In this document: piece by piece, positions 10,459 to 19,386 of the stretch
Position numbering within the stretch: position 1 is the stretch's first letter
Layout of the letters: each line of letters starts with the position of its first letter
Assembly: GCA_029251085.1 (NCBI GenBank)
Contig: JAQXDZ010000023.1
Span: 62,001-126,000, forward strand
Direction: 5' to 3'
Source: Mariniblastus sp.
GTDB taxonomy: Bacteria > Planctomycetota > Planctomycetia > Pirellulales > Pirellulaceae
DNA length: 64,000 nt
The notes under the pieces: generated by a model
Told to the model about the DNA's origin: nothing
Database searches by the model: none
Seen by the model: only the letters and a program-made list of their open reading frames with translations
Program-made: the position numbers and the translations under genes

Positions 10459-11598
10459 TTACTGATGGTCAAGACTGAGACGCGAAATAGCGTCGGCAAT
10501 TTCTTGTTGGATTTCGTTCAGCGGTTCTTGTTCCAGCGATTTTCTGAGTATCGCTTTGGCTTCGTCGTAACGATGGCCCCCCAATGCCCAGGCGGATGCA
10601 CCGCGAACCAGTGGTTCGCAATCTGAAATGCCTAGTGCGAGTGCGTCGAGATTTTCGCGGTGAGGTTTATTGCCCAGAGCGATGGCGGCGTTGCGTAAAA
10701 TACCTCTTCTTTTGGGACGCCACAGCGGTGTCTTTCTAAATCGTTCGCGAAATTGCTCATCAGTAATTTGAAAAAGGGATCGCAATTCGATTGGATTGTG
10801 GCCGTCGATAGGTTCGAAGTCGGCTTCGTGACTCAGCGGTGCCTTGCGATTCCAGGGGCAAACCTCTTGGCAAATGTCACATCCCAAAATCCAATCTTGC
10901 ATTTGGGAACGCAGGGCGTGCGGAAGTGCGGTTCGATGTTCGATGGTCAAATAGCTGATGCACTTCGTTGCATCGAGAACGTGAGGTGCCACGAACGCGT
11001 CGGTTGGGCAGGCATCGATGCAGGCGGTGCAGGTTCCGCAATGACTCGTATTCATTGGCTCGTCGTACTGAAGGGGTACATCCAGCAGAAGTGCCGCGAG
11101 GAAAAACCAGCTGCCCGCCGTTTTGTTAATAAGCAAAGTGTTTTTTGCGCGCCAACCGATCCCCGCTAGTTCGGCAAATTCGCGTTCCAGTAAAGGGGCA
11201 GTGTCGACTACGCCTCGTACACCAATCGCTGGGTCGAGTTCTTTTACAAACTTCTTCAGTTGTTTCAACTTCTGATGGACAAGGTCGTGGTAGTCAACGT
11301 TACTCCATGCGTATCTTGCAATTCTTCCCGTTCCAGGTGGTGAATGAGTGGGGGTAGCTGTTTGGTAGTTAAGGCCAAGCATGAGAATGCTCGTCGCACC
11401 AGGCAGCACATGGGAGGGGTGTTCGTAAGCCTCTTTTCGATCCTCCAAATAGGTCATTTCACCGGCGAAACCCTGTTCTAACCAGTCGACAAACTGATGA
11501 AATCCGGCGGGGGTAACGGCTGGACAAGCACCAGTGATATCGAATCCGACGCGAACCGCTTCCTGTTTCAGCAATTTTGTCAGTTGGTTAGGATTCAT
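10459..11598 (-). CDS. queG: Epoxyqueuosine reductase QueG
   Basis: Catalyses the last step of queuosine synthesis, reduction of epoxyqueuosine to queuosine in tRNA, using cobalamin and two 4Fe-4S clusters. The QueG N-terminal domain includes VDTAPLLER, which carries the likely catalytic Asp. The ferredoxin-like part has both cluster motifs, CGTCTACIDACP and CDICQEVCPWN, and a second set around the intervening KCISYLTIEHR. The C-terminus has HEAT-like repeats (LVRGASAWALGGH), as in characterised QueG. Length 379 residues is normal for the family. It is transcribed alone, convergent with the HD-GYP regulator. queA, an earlier step of the same pathway, lies 12 kb away in this window, which supports a working queuosine pathway. 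Confidence 0.96.
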   Translation of the reverse strand: MNPNQLTKLLKQEAVRVGFDITGACPAVTPAGFHQFVDWLEQGFAGEMTYLEDRKEAYEHPSHVLPGATSILMLGLNYQTATPTHSPPGTGRIARYAWSNVDYHDLVHQKLKQLKKFVKELDPAIGVRGVVDTAPLLEREFAELAGIGWRAKNTLLINKTAGSWFFLAALLLDVPLQYDEPMNTSHCGTCTACIDACPTDAFVAPHVLDATKCISYLTIEHRTALPHALRSQMQDWILGCDICQEVCPWNRKAPLSHEADFEPIDGHNPIELRSLFQITDEQFRERFRKTPLWRPKRRGILRNAAIALGNKPHRENLDALALGISDCEPLVRGASAWALGGHRYDEAKAILRKSLEQEPLNEIQQEIADAISRLSLDHQ

Positions 11599-11770
11599 GT
11601 CGGTTTATTGTTTGAAAAATATTGCCAACACATTTGACTTTAAGGGTTGTAACAGAATGAACTGCATTTAGTGTGGAGTAATCAGGCGATCGGCACGCAC
11701 AATCTTGCGGCTAGTTTGCCTCGTTCAAGAAATATACCAAATCATGAAGGTATCGAGGAAAGGATTACCA

Positions 11771-12238
11771 ATGAAACGATTACTTACGTTGGGGATAGTT
11801 TTGACCGCTATCTTTATGCTCTCAGAATCAAACGCGAATGGCCAAACCATGAGCCAAGGATACCAATTTGGTGTCGGAATTAACAATGCAACGTGCATTA
11901 ACGATATCTATCGGTACGGCTACTTTGGATATGGTCGATACCCTGACAATTCCATCAGTCGAGAATTTCGCAGGGATCAGGCGCCGTTCTTCGCACGCTT
12001 CCCGCCTGTTTACTACAGCCACGTTGTGAAGCGGCCTTATGGAGTAAGTCCGTATGCGGCGCCCGCAGGTATCATGCCCGTTGAAATGGGAATGAAACCG
12101 GAACCGCTGAGCATTTCGAACCCGTTTTTCAAACCTGAGGCTGCACCCGCGAAAGCGGAAAAGAAGCAAAAGGCCAAATCCAATGACAAAATGACTTGGA
12201 TAAAGAACCCCTATCAAGCTGAGATGGCGACAAAATAA
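11771..12238 (+). CDS. Small secreted protein of unknown function
   Basis: About 155 residues. The N-terminus MKRLLTLGIVLTAIFML followed by SNANG-Q is a clear Sec signal peptide. The mature part is rich in Tyr, Gly, Pro and Phe (YGYFGYGRYPD, YSHVVKRPYGVSPYAAP), then becomes Lys/Ala-rich near the end (PAKAEKKQKAKS). The start is chosen at 11771 because AAAGGA lies about eight bases upstream and the signal peptide begins there; longer in-frame starts at 11705 and 11744 lack this. The composition resembles small exported planctomycete proteins of unknown role. I recognise no family and propose no function. It is followed by about 200 bases without a gene and then a terminator-like hairpin. Confidence 0.7.
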   Translation: MKRLLTLGIVLTAIFMLSESNANGQTMSQGYQFGVGINNATCINDIYRYGYFGYGRYPDNSISREFRRDQAPFFARFPPVYYSHVVKRPYGVSPYAAPAGIMPVEMGMKPEPLSISNPFFKPEAAPAKAEKKQKAKSNDKMTWIKNPYQAEMATK

Positions 12239-12440
12239 ACGGGCTTGCTGCGAATTGAGAGCGGGCGTGAACTAATCGTCTGCGGATTTCGTATGAAAGA
12301 TGACGCGGAAGCGTTAAAAAAGAAGGAAAAGAGAGGTTGTCAATTTGACCTGAAGGGATGGCTTCTTATCACCAATTTAGCTTTTCTCCTTGAGAATCGC
12401 AGAGTTCAGTCTTGAAAGCATAGGGGCAACAAGATTGAGA

Positions 12441-12469
12441 AACGTCGCATTTTGCGGCGTTTTTTTTTG
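12441..12469 (+). terminator. Rho-independent terminator upstream of the cyclophilin gene
   Basis: Bases 12441-12448 (AACGTCGC) pair with 12454-12461 (GCGGCGTT) through one T-G wobble; the loop is five bases (ATTTT), and a run of T follows to 12468. It probably ends the small secreted-protein transcript and isolates the downstream cyclophilin. An attenuator role cannot be excluded. Confidence 0.75.
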
Positions 12470-12587
12470 GTAAAACCTGAAGTGTTGCCCCGCGATCACA
12501 TCGGGGTCCCAATTGCCACCGAGCCAAAGCTGTGAGACAATTCGCACCAGAAGTTTCCCTTAAATCCATGCTCGGAGAGAGTCTCAA

Positions 12588-13109
12588 ATGAGTCGAAAAG
12601 CAGAAGTTGAAGCCGCGATTGCAGATGTTGATTTTGAAAATAACAACTATCAAGTTCATTTAGACACGTCGCATGGGTTGATTGTCCTGGACATGAACCC
12701 CGAGGCAGCACCCGAGCATTGCAAAAATATCATGGGTTTGGCAAAAATCGGATTCTACGATGGATTGATTTTTCACCGTGTGATTTCAGGTTTCATGATT
12801 CAGGGCGGATGCCCTGAAGGTTCGGGAACGGGCGGCCCAGGCTATAACGTCGACGCTGAGTTCAACCCGACCCCTCACTTGGCTGGCACGCTTTCGATGG
12901 CCCGCTCCAGTGCCCCAAATTCAGCGGGCTCTCAGTTTTTTATCTGTCTTGGCACTCAAGATTTTCTTGATGGACAATACACGGTATTCGGTCAAGCAAC
13001 GCCTGAATCGATGAGCGTTGTCGAAGCGATTGGCGGAGTTTCAACCAATGGATCAGATCGCCCTGACGAAGACGTGACCATTAAAGCGGCGACGGTTGTT
13101 CAAGTTTGA
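12588..13109 (+). CDS. Peptidyl-prolyl cis-trans isomerase, cyclophilin type
   Basis: A single cyclophilin domain, about 173 residues, that isomerises X-Pro bonds during folding. Hallmarks in order: FHRVISGFMIQGGCP (catalytic Arg and the Phe/Met/Gln pocket), MARSSAPNSAGSQFFI, and FGQATPESMSVVEAI. There is no signal peptide, so it is cytoplasmic (PpiB-like). A short N-terminal extension of about 20 residues (MSRKAEVEAAIADVDFENNN) precedes the domain. GGAGAGAG about seven bases before the ATG supports this start. It is flanked by a terminator hairpin on each side, so it is likely monocistronic. Confidence 0.95.
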   Translation: MSRKAEVEAAIADVDFENNNYQVHLDTSHGLIVLDMNPEAAPEHCKNIMGLAKIGFYDGLIFHRVISGFMIQGGCPEGSGTGGPGYNVDAEFNPTPHLAGTLSMARSSAPNSAGSQFFICLGTQDFLDGQYTVFGQATPESMSVVEAIGGVSTNGSDRPDEDVTIKAATVVQV

Positions 13110-13190
13110 TTTCGATGCCGTCGCGGAGCCAATTAGAAGCGTTATAAGCCTTGGCTGTTTGTGGATCGCTTCTCGAGAAACTTTGTACTG

Positions 13191-13223
13191 GGGCTGACGG
13201 AAGTGATTCTGTCAGCCCTCTTT
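13191..13223 (+). terminator. Rho-independent terminator after the cyclophilin gene
   Basis: GGGCTGAC at 13191-13198 pairs perfectly with GTCAGCCC at 13211-13218, with a 12-base loop, followed by TCTTTCT. It lies about 80 bases past the cyclophilin stop. The remaining gap up to 13594 is AT-rich and shows no gene; it presumably carries the promoter of the FabZ-like gene. Confidence 0.8.
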
Positions 13224-13594
13224 CTCGTATTGGTCGTCACTAAGTACCAAAATGATCGGCCGTTTCAGGCTTCTTTTCTGAATTACGGTTAGTGGCAAGT
13301 TTGAAAATTAGTCATCAAAATCTCATTGAATCAGCTGGTTTGAGATTTATTTGTCCACGACTGGAAATTATGATTAGGGAAACAAGGCTGTTTAGGCGCT
13401 GAATTGCTTTCTCGATTGAGTCCCGAAGAAACCGGAAATTACTGCTGATCTACCAGTTCGAGCTTAAAAATCGCCGTGTTTGGTAAAATAAGGGAAGTTT
13501 TCGGGTGCCAATTGACCGATGACACAACAACGCCGTCGGGTGGCCAAATGTATTTTTAATGTTTATGGAATTTTCGAATTCAGGTTAGATTCAA

Positions 13595-14074
13595 GTGGCA
13601 AAAGAATCATTTCTAGATTTTTCAGAGTTCGATCACGATCAGGTGCTCGTTGACGCAGACGGTATTCGTCAGATCAACCCGCATCGTTTTGAGATGCTGT
13701 TATTAGACGGCATTCTTTATTGTTCGCCAGATATTGCCGTCGGCTACATCGATTTGAGCGAGGATTCGTTTTGGGTTCGTGGCCATTTCCCTGGAAAGCC
13801 ACTGATGCCGGGGGTACTGATTTGCGAATGTGCGGCTCAGTTATCGTCTTATTTCGCGCTCACTAACAAAATGGTTGACGACGGTTACGTTGGGCTGGGC
13901 GGCCTGGAGAGCATTCGCTTTCGGGTGCCAGTCGTCCCGGGAGACCGGCTTACGGTGATGCTAAGAAAAGGCAAAGTTCGCAGGAACGTTCTGTTTACCG
14001 CCGAATTTCAGGGATTCGTAGGAGAGACTCTTGTCGCTGACGGCGTGATTAAAGGCGTCGCACTCGGAAACTAA
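13595..14074 (+). CDS. FabZ-like 3-hydroxyacyl-ACP dehydratase
   Basis: Hot-dog fold dehydratase, 159 residues, expected to remove water from 3-hydroxyacyl-ACP during fatty acid elongation or in a related acyl pathway. The catalytic pair is present with the canonical 14-residue spacing: His64 in GHFPGKP and Glu78 in GVLICECAAQ. The N-terminal INPHRFEMLLLDGI matches the FabZ entry motif. The start is a GTG; the N-terminus of 25 residues before the domain looks coding. Its stop is 21 bases from the stop of the convergent FabH-like gene. The Cys residues around Glu78 and the location away from a main fab cluster make a specialised role possible. Confidence 0.85.
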   Translation: MAKESFLDFSEFDHDQVLVDADGIRQINPHRFEMLLLDGILYCSPDIAVGYIDLSEDSFWVRGHFPGKPLMPGVLICECAAQLSSYFALTNKMVDDGYVGLGGLESIRFRVPVVPGDRLTVMLRKGKVRRNVLFTAEFQGFVGETLVADGVIKGVALGN

Positions 14075-14095
14075 GTTTTCAGCGGTTGATTTAAA

Positions 14096-15100
14096 TTAAG
14101 GTCTGGCAACGTCCTGCCAGATGCAACCTGCCCAAGACCAACCGACGCCGAATCCAACAAGCATGTTTTTCATTTCCGGAGTCATGTCGCCGCGACTGCG
14201 CATTTGATTGATGAGGATCGGCAAGGTAGACGAAACGGTATTGCCTAGATCTCTCAATAAAATTGGAACCTTGGCCTCCTCCACTTCCATCACCTGCTGT
14301 AGCTGGCTTAACATTTTGTAGGTTGCTTGGTGGAACAAATAATAACCAACGTCTTGGCTGGTCATATTAGCGTCTTTTAAGACTTCCTTAAGCATGCCGG
14401 GGATCTGGCCCACGGTGAAATTGATGAGTGCGGGCCCGTCCATGTAGAGGTCGCTTTTCCAGCGTCGGCGATGGCGGGGACTGATGGCGTCCTCAGGATT
14501 TCGAAAACCATTTTCGGTTGCCAATAGAGTGTTCGCCCCTTTGCCGTCGGTACCAAATTTAAACGCCCACAGAGAGGGTTCGTCGTTAGATTCGATCAAG
14601 GTTGCCGCGGCGCCGTCTCCAAAAATAGTTCGAAGAGTTCGGTCTTGTTTATCAATTAATTTTGTATAAGTTTCTGCCGTAATGAACAAAATTCGTTTTG
14701 CGGCACCAGAGCGAATGAGTCCATCGCAGAGCGAAAGTCCATAGACATAGCCACTGCAGCCCAGGTTGAAATCTAGTGCTCCACAATTTGTCGGTAAGCC
14801 AAGGCGATCTTGGATCAAACAGGCGGTCGTCGGCAGAGGGTAGTCGGGTGTTTGGGTGCAGAAAAAGAGAAAATCGATTGATGAACGATCAATGGAATAC
14901 TCTTTGAATAATTTCTCAGCTGCTTTGACTCCGAGATCGGATGAGCACTCCTCGGGTCCAGCAACGTGCCGGTTATAAATTCCAGTTTTGGATGCAATAA
15001 GATCCATGTCCCACCTGGGATTGTCGGCGACTAGATCTGCATTGGATTCAATTCGTTCGGGTAAGTGAACGGCGATTGGCCCTACGGCTGCATATTTCAC
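14096..15100 (-). CDS. FabH-like 3-oxoacyl-ACP synthase III
   Basis: Thiolase-fold condensing enzyme of the KAS III family, 334 residues. The Cys-His-Asn triad is intact: Cys115 in LGCSGYVYGL, His257 in YLFHQAT and Asn287 in DLGNTVSSTLP. KAS III enzymes condense an acyl-CoA with malonyl-ACP to begin chain synthesis. The sequence also contains KTGIYNRHV, close to the canonical KTGIxxRR motif, and FGDGAAATL. The basic segment SPRHRRRWKSDLYMDG is as in many FabH relatives annotated as ketoacyl-ACP synthases of secondary pathways. It is convergent with the FabZ-like gene; divergence from housekeeping FabH suggests an accessory acyl chain rather than bulk membrane lipid, but that is inference. Confidence 0.88.
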   Translation of the reverse strand: MKYAAVGPIAVHLPERIESNADLVADNPRWDMDLIASKTGIYNRHVAGPEECSSDLGVKAAEKLFKEYSIDRSSIDFLFFCTQTPDYPLPTTACLIQDRLGLPTNCGALDFNLGCSGYVYGLSLCDGLIRSGAAKRILFITAETYTKLIDKQDRTLRTIFGDGAAATLIESNDEPSLWAFKFGTDGKGANTLLATENGFRNPEDAISPRHRRRWKSDLYMDGPALINFTVGQIPGMLKEVLKDANMTSQDVGYYLFHQATYKMLSQLQQVMEVEEAKVPILLRDLGNTVSSTLPILINQMRSRGDMTPEMKNMLVGFGVGWSWAGCIWQDVARP

Positions 15101-15369
15101 TGTTTACCTTGATCCGGCGGTACCAAAACCGGCCTTGCTGTTATGTGGGATTCGAGAATCAGAACGAAAAATTTACCAAATTTGTGGGGTTTCGCGAAGG
15201 TGCCCCGTCTACGATCTCGATGTCTGACCTGTTTAGAACAGCAGCAAAAACGTAGGAAATCCCATGAAATTCGCGGATTCTAGGGGTTTTTCGTGTGAGG
15301 CGTTAAACTTCCGAAGTGTGGATATAGTTAATGAAATCTGTTTTTTGGTTGATCAGGTCGAATCGTTAA

Positions 15370-15918
15370 TTAGGCAGCTCGGCGGCGAGTTCCCGCATGT
15401 GATTCTGTAATTTTCTCGATTTGGTGGCGGTTCATCATGTCAAACGAGCCGTTGTTGTTCTTCTGGACCAGTACGAGGGAGCTTGAGTGAAGCATTCGCG
15501 GGAAATAGAACCAGCTGTTTTCCAGAGCTGCTGGATCGAATCCCGCTGAAATCACAATCAAATCTGTTCGTACGTGCGAATTCGCAATGCGTGGGATCGA
15601 CGAAGCTATATCGCCGGGCACCAGTTGAGTCTTGGCTTCGATCTCTTGCAGTTTCCGGTGTACTTGAATTAAGGGGAGACTGCACTGAGTCTCGTTTCTC
15701 GCGTCGAATGAATCGACTCCGGTGTAGCGGATGCCCATTGAACCAGCAGATTTTTGAGCAACCTTAAGCATCGAGATACAACGGTTTCCGTCTTCAAGAC
15801 CAAATTCGATGATGGAACGGAATGAATTTTGTTTGATCAATTTATAGATTTGACGATCGCACCCAGGGGTCGAAAAATTGGCCAGTCGCAAGTATTGAAG
15901 AGTCGAAATTGGTTTCAC
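15370..15918 (-). CDS. Methyltransferase-like protein (Rossmann), function unknown
   Basis: 182 residues from a GTG start. The segment SIIEFGLEDGNRCISMLKVA resembles motif I of class I SAM-dependent methyltransferases, followed by IRYTGVDSFDAR (motif II-like acidic residue) and TDLIVISAGFD (strand 4). No catalytic motif for a particular substrate is visible. Upstream codons remain open for about 20 residues before a stop and also look coding (KLLKLTNPKGYP), but I see no ATG, GTG or TTG there, so the GTG is kept with low certainty. Conserved hypothetical proteins of this type occur in planctomycetes. It is alone between a FabH-like gene and an esterase gene on the same strand, with gaps of about 270 bases either side. 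Confidence 0.6.
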   Translation of the reverse strand: MKPISTLQYLRLANFSTPGCDRQIYKLIKQNSFRSIIEFGLEDGNRCISMLKVAQKSAGSMGIRYTGVDSFDARNETQCSLPLIQVHRKLQEIEAKTQLVPGDIASSIPRIANSHVRTDLIVISAGFDPAALENSWFYFPRMLHSSSLVLVQKNNNGSFDMMNRHQIEKITESHAGTRRRAA

Positions 15919-16188
15919 AGGATAGCCCTTGGGATTCGTGAGCTTGAGTAGTTTGCCGGTTGCTGTATCGGCGGCGTACTATTTGTATCGGACTAAGAAA
16001 CCGTTACGTTTGATTCGATCGTTCGCGCTGTTAGATGCCATTCCTCCGTCAGGCTTTGGAGATTTTGGGTAATAGGAACAATCAGCACAGCTTAACAGGA
16101 GCCGTCACACCGTTGGAGTTTCTACCGTTCATCCGGTGAGTTGGGGTTTGTTTTGCCTAATGTTGCAAAAATGGGGCGGAATTTTGAT

Positions 16189-17160
16189 TTAGCGTCGCGC
16201 GGTTAAGCGAGCTTGCTGAAGCGACTCGACGTGGTAATCAAACCAAGTTGATTTGAATGCCGACATCATTTTGGTTCGTTTGTGCCCGAGTTGTTCGATT
16301 TCAAGGTAAGTGTGGTCGATCCCCAATTGGATGAGGTGTTGGTGGAAGTCGCGAACGGTTCCAAGATGGCCCGTGTCAGCAGTGCCACATGCAATTTTAA
16401 TTCTGACATTCTTTTTAATTGTGTCTATGTTCTTTTGTGTGATGGCATAAACGTCCTCGGCTTCCCAGTTCTCTCGTTGTTCACCGAGAAGCATCGTTTT
16501 GCGTTCTGCGTGAGTTGCTGCATCGAAGGTGTCGAGAAGCCGGGGTACATTGCCAGCTTGACAGTAAAGACTGCAAAACAGATGAGGATGCTTCATGGCG
16601 AGTCGCGTTGCTCCTCTTCCACCCATCGAGAATCCCTCAATGCAACGACCTTCGCGTTTAGCGATGGTTCGGTAATTTGCATCAATGAAAGGAATCAATT
16701 CGTCAATGAAAATGGACTCGATAGGAAATTTTCCATCGGCTGAATTTTTATAAAAAGTACTTCTTCCTCCGTTGGGCAAGACCATGATCATCTCTGGCCA
16801 CTTACCCGACTCGATTCCCTCGTGCAGCAATGCAATCGAATCGAGGCAAGTGAATTCATTCCCGCCATTACCGTGAAGTGTATAAATCACTGGGTATTGT
16901 TTTTGGCTCAGCGAATAGTTCGGAGGAAGGTAAATGCAGAAGCCAATTTCTTGCTTGACGAGGTTGCTTTGAAAACAAAGGTGTTGCGAGTTGGGTGGCA
17001 GATTGACTTGCGACGGTTTGGGTTGATTGACCCATTGGATACTCGGTGGAGATGGACGTTTCTTTTTGTTTTCTTGAGCGATTGAAAGCGAGCTGGAAAA
17101 CAAAATTATGGAAATGCCGATGAAAACGGGTAACTTTGTGTTGATTGAGTTGCAAAACAT
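16189..17160 (-). CDS. Secreted esterase-D-like alpha/beta hydrolase
   Basis: A signal peptide (MFCNSINTKLPVFIGISIILF, cleavage near SIAQ-E) precedes an alpha/beta-hydrolase of the esterase D/feruloyl esterase type. Features in order: oxyanion region YTLHGNGGNE, nucleophile Ser178 in EGFSMGGRGA, a candidate acid Asp in CGTADTGHLG, and His293 in LGHKRTK. The family cleaves carboxylic esters, often acetyl or feruloyl groups on polysaccharides; in planctomycetes such exported esterases are common and help use algal sugars. The substrate is not predictable from sequence. The gene is transcribed alone; the divergent neighbour is the Ni-SOD gene. Confidence 0.85.
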   Translation of the reverse strand: MFCNSINTKLPVFIGISIILFSSSLSIAQENKKKRPSPPSIQWVNQPKPSQVNLPPNSQHLCFQSNLVKQEIGFCIYLPPNYSLSQKQYPVIYTLHGNGGNEFTCLDSIALLHEGIESGKWPEMIMVLPNGGRSTFYKNSADGKFPIESIFIDELIPFIDANYRTIAKREGRCIEGFSMGGRGATRLAMKHPHLFCSLYCQAGNVPRLLDTFDAATHAERKTMLLGEQRENWEAEDVYAITQKNIDTIKKNVRIKIACGTADTGHLGTVRDFHQHLIQLGIDHTYLEIEQLGHKRTKMMSAFKSTWFDYHVESLQQARLTARR

Positions 17161-17394
17161 ATTTGATGATTTGAGCTAGTTGAGCGACAGTTTAAAGGTT
17201 TTTGTGCGTAATTTAACTAAGTTTGAATGGTCTGCCGGGAACGATCAAATGACTTTGTTTAAATTAAGTCACTGTAAAAACGAATCTTGCCGTCAGTCTT
17301 GATTCTCATAAGAATGGTACACTGGTAGTAGTATAACTGGGGATTGAGTTTGGGTTCAATCAACAAAGCTAATTTGAATTTAGATAGGAAAAAG

Positions 17395-17922
17395 ATGAAA
17401 AGTACATTTGCATTGTTCGCCGTTGCCTCTGCGGTTTTAGTGGCTGGGTTTGTGGTTGCGAGCGAACCTGTTGTTTCGACTCCCAAGATTGCCAAGGCTC
17501 CGGTTCCGCACTGTGAGGTTCCGTGTGGAATCTATGCTGATCAAATGCGGTTTGAGCAAATGCTGGAAGACACCAAGACGATTGCAAAAGCAATTAAGAG
17601 CATCAACGAGTTCGCTGATGGTCTCGCTGGAGATCCACCAACGGGGAAAGGGATCAATCAGGCAATGCGGTGGGTTACGACGAAGGAAACACACGCGACC
17701 AACACCCAACATATCATTTCTCAGTACTTTTTGACTCAGCGTATCAAGCCAGATAGTAAAGAGTACGTTGGCCAACTTGCGACTGCTCACAAAGTTCTCG
17801 TGGCTGCCATGAAGTGCAAGCAGGACAGTAATCCTGCGACCGCAGAAGCACTTAAAAAGGCAATTTACGATCTTTATCGTGCTTACGAAGGTAAAGAGCC
17901 ACAGTTCGAAGGCGATAAATAA
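17395..17922 (+). CDS. sodN: Nickel superoxide dismutase with N-terminal export-like leader
   Basis: The nickel hook is plain: HCEVPCGIY, equivalent to the family signature HCDLPCGVY. His39, Cys40 and Cys44 would be the ligands after processing. The rest is a Ni-SOD-type four-helix bundle (KTIAKAIKSINEF, QLATAHKVLVAAMKC), total 175 residues. Ni-SOD converts superoxide to peroxide and oxygen. The mature enzyme must begin exactly at the His, because the amino terminus binds the metal. Here 38 residues precede it: a hydrophobic Sec-like stretch (ALFAVASAVLVAGFVVA) and a Pro/Val/Lys spacer ending KAPVP. AGGAAAAAG just before the ATG fixes the start. No sodX/sodT-type protease gene is in the window, which is odd. 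A strong terminator follows at 17961. Confidence 0.93.
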   Translation: MKSTFALFAVASAVLVAGFVVASEPVVSTPKIAKAPVPHCEVPCGIYADQMRFEQMLEDTKTIAKAIKSINEFADGLAGDPPTGKGINQAMRWVTTKETHATNTQHIISQYFLTQRIKPDSKEYVGQLATAHKVLVAAMKCKQDSNPATAEALKKAIYDLYRAYEGKEPQFEGDK

Positions 17923-17960
17923 CTGAGCTTGTCGGCAGTTCGCGTGGATTAGGACGAGGC

Positions 17961-17993
17961 TCGGGAGGTCAGATGGCCTCCTGGGTTTTTGTT
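17961..17993 (+). terminator. Rho-independent terminator after the Ni-SOD gene
   Basis: Bases 17961-17969 (TCGGGAGGT) pair with 17976-17984 (GCCTCCTGG) including wobbles, loop of six bases, followed by GTTTTTGTTT. It separates the Ni-SOD gene from the downstream DUF1552 gene, so the two are unlikely to be one operon. Confidence 0.75.
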
Positions 17994-18040
17994 TGGAAGA
18001 AATTGACAGTGGTACCGCTTCGTAAATTTGTAGGTTGAGA

Positions 18041-19333
18041 ATGCGTCACAAACGAGTCCATTTTAATTTTCGTCAGCAGCTCGATCGTCGGTCAGTTTTG
18101 CGAGGCGCTGGCGTTGCGATGACACTGCCTTTTCTTGGGGCGATGACTCCGGCGTATGCTTCGGACGAGCAGGCGTTGCCGCCAAAACGATTTGTGGCAA
18201 TGACTCTTGGACTCGGTCTCCATGCAGCCAATTTGAATCCCGTTGAAGCGGGGAAGAATTATTCAGCGAGCCGATATCTGGAAGCGATTGACGATTTGCG
18301 TGACCAATTCACAGTCATCTCTGGGACCTCTCATCCAGGAGTTGGGGGTGGGCATCGAGCGGAGGCGTGTATCTTGACGGCGAATCCGATGGGAAGTTCG
18401 GGGCGGGCAAAGAATTCGATTTCAATTGATCAATATCTCGCAAAATTCCTTGGTGGAGAGACACGGTTTCCATCGCTTGTTCTGAGTAGTTCCGGTAACG
18501 ACAGTCCTTCGTATACAGAAAATGGAGCAATGGTACCTGCGGTCTCATCGCCTTCGGCAGTTTTTGATCAGTTGTTCGCCAATGGGACTCAAGCGGAGAG
18601 GGAAAAACAGGCGGTGCTGGTGCGTGAAGGGCGAAGCATCATGGATCTGGTTGAAGAGGATGCGAAACGATTGCAAAAAGAACTCGGACGGTCTGACCGC
18701 GACCGCCTAGATCAATTTTTTTCAAGTGTTAGGAATTTGGAAAAGCGAATGGCTGCTTCCGAATCATGGGCTGAGAAATTGAAACCAACGGTAAAGGCTG
18801 ACCGGCCGATTGATATTCAAAATAGTCGAGACTTTATTGGCCAGCAAAACCTTATGAGTGATGTTGTTCGGCTTGCTTTGGAAACAGATTCAACTCGATT
18901 TATCGTCTATCACCTTGGCGGTTCATCGGGAGTTGTGCCGATTCCGGGGGTACAGCAGGGGTATCACGGGTTGAGCCACCACGGGTTGGACGAAGAAAAA
19001 CTGGAGCAGCTGGCGATTGTTGAATCGGCCATTATTGCGTCTTGGGGGGGCTTTCTGCGAGGGCTTCAGCGGACGGGTGATGGTGAGGGGGCTTTGCTGG
19101 ATCACACCTCTGTGCTGCTGACGAGTAATTTAGGGAATGCCTCGAATCACAGTAATAAAAACATGCCGGTGATGTTGGCCGGTGGTGGATTTAAGCATGG
19201 TCAACATTTGGCATTTGACCAGCGTCGGAATTATCCACTTCCGAACCTGTTTGTCAGTTTGATGCAGCAAATGGGCATCGAGAAAAGCCAATTCGCTTCG
19301 GGCACGGGAACGATGACCGGTCTGAACTCATAG
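18041..19333 (+). CDS. DUF1552 domain protein with Tat-type signal
   Basis: About 430 residues. The N-terminus has a twin-arginine signal ([20 protein letters not shown]) ending near AYAS. The body is a DUF1552 domain: [14 protein letters not shown], a long helical part with [15 protein letters not shown], and [22 protein letters not shown]. These proteins resemble the alkaline-phosphatase-like DUF1501 group and are highly expanded in planctomycetes; their role is unknown. Usually the gene sits directly beside a large DUF1587/1592/1588 cytochrome-type gene; here no such partner exists. The ATG at 18041 is preferred to the in-frame TTG at 18035. It is convergent with the epimerase gene, with 53 bases between the stops. 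Confidence 0.88.
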   Translation: MRHKRVHFNFRQQLDRRSVLRGAGVAMTLPFLGAMTPAYASDEQALPPKRFVAMTLGLGLHAANLNPVEAGKNYSASRYLEAIDDLRDQFTVISGTSHPGVGGGHRAEACILTANPMGSSGRAKNSISIDQYLAKFLGGETRFPSLVLSSSGNDSPSYTENGAMVPAVSSPSAVFDQLFANGTQAEREKQAVLVREGRSIMDLVEEDAKRLQKELGRSDRDRLDQFFSSVRNLEKRMAASESWAEKLKPTVKADRPIDIQNSRDFIGQQNLMSDVVRLALETDSTRFIVYHLGGSSGVVPIPGVQQGYHGLSHHGLDEEKLEQLAIVESAIIASWGGFLRGLQRTGDGEGALLDHTSVLLTSNLGNASNHSNKNMPVMLAGGGFKHGQHLAFDQRRNYPLPNLFVSLMQQMGIEKSQFASGTGTMTGLNS

Positions 19334-19386
19334 CTCAGGATTCATCGGAATTCCGCTGCCTGTTGGGGCGTAGGGGAATTGGAGTT

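Noticed and set aside
10753..11169. A 138-residue plus-strand frame inside queG
   Set aside because: Antisense to conserved Fe-S cluster coding sequence; Cys-rich look is a by-product of the opposite strand.
16282..16743. A 153-residue plus-strand frame inside the esterase gene
   Set aside because: Antisense to the conserved Ser/His motifs of the hydrolase; no independent support.
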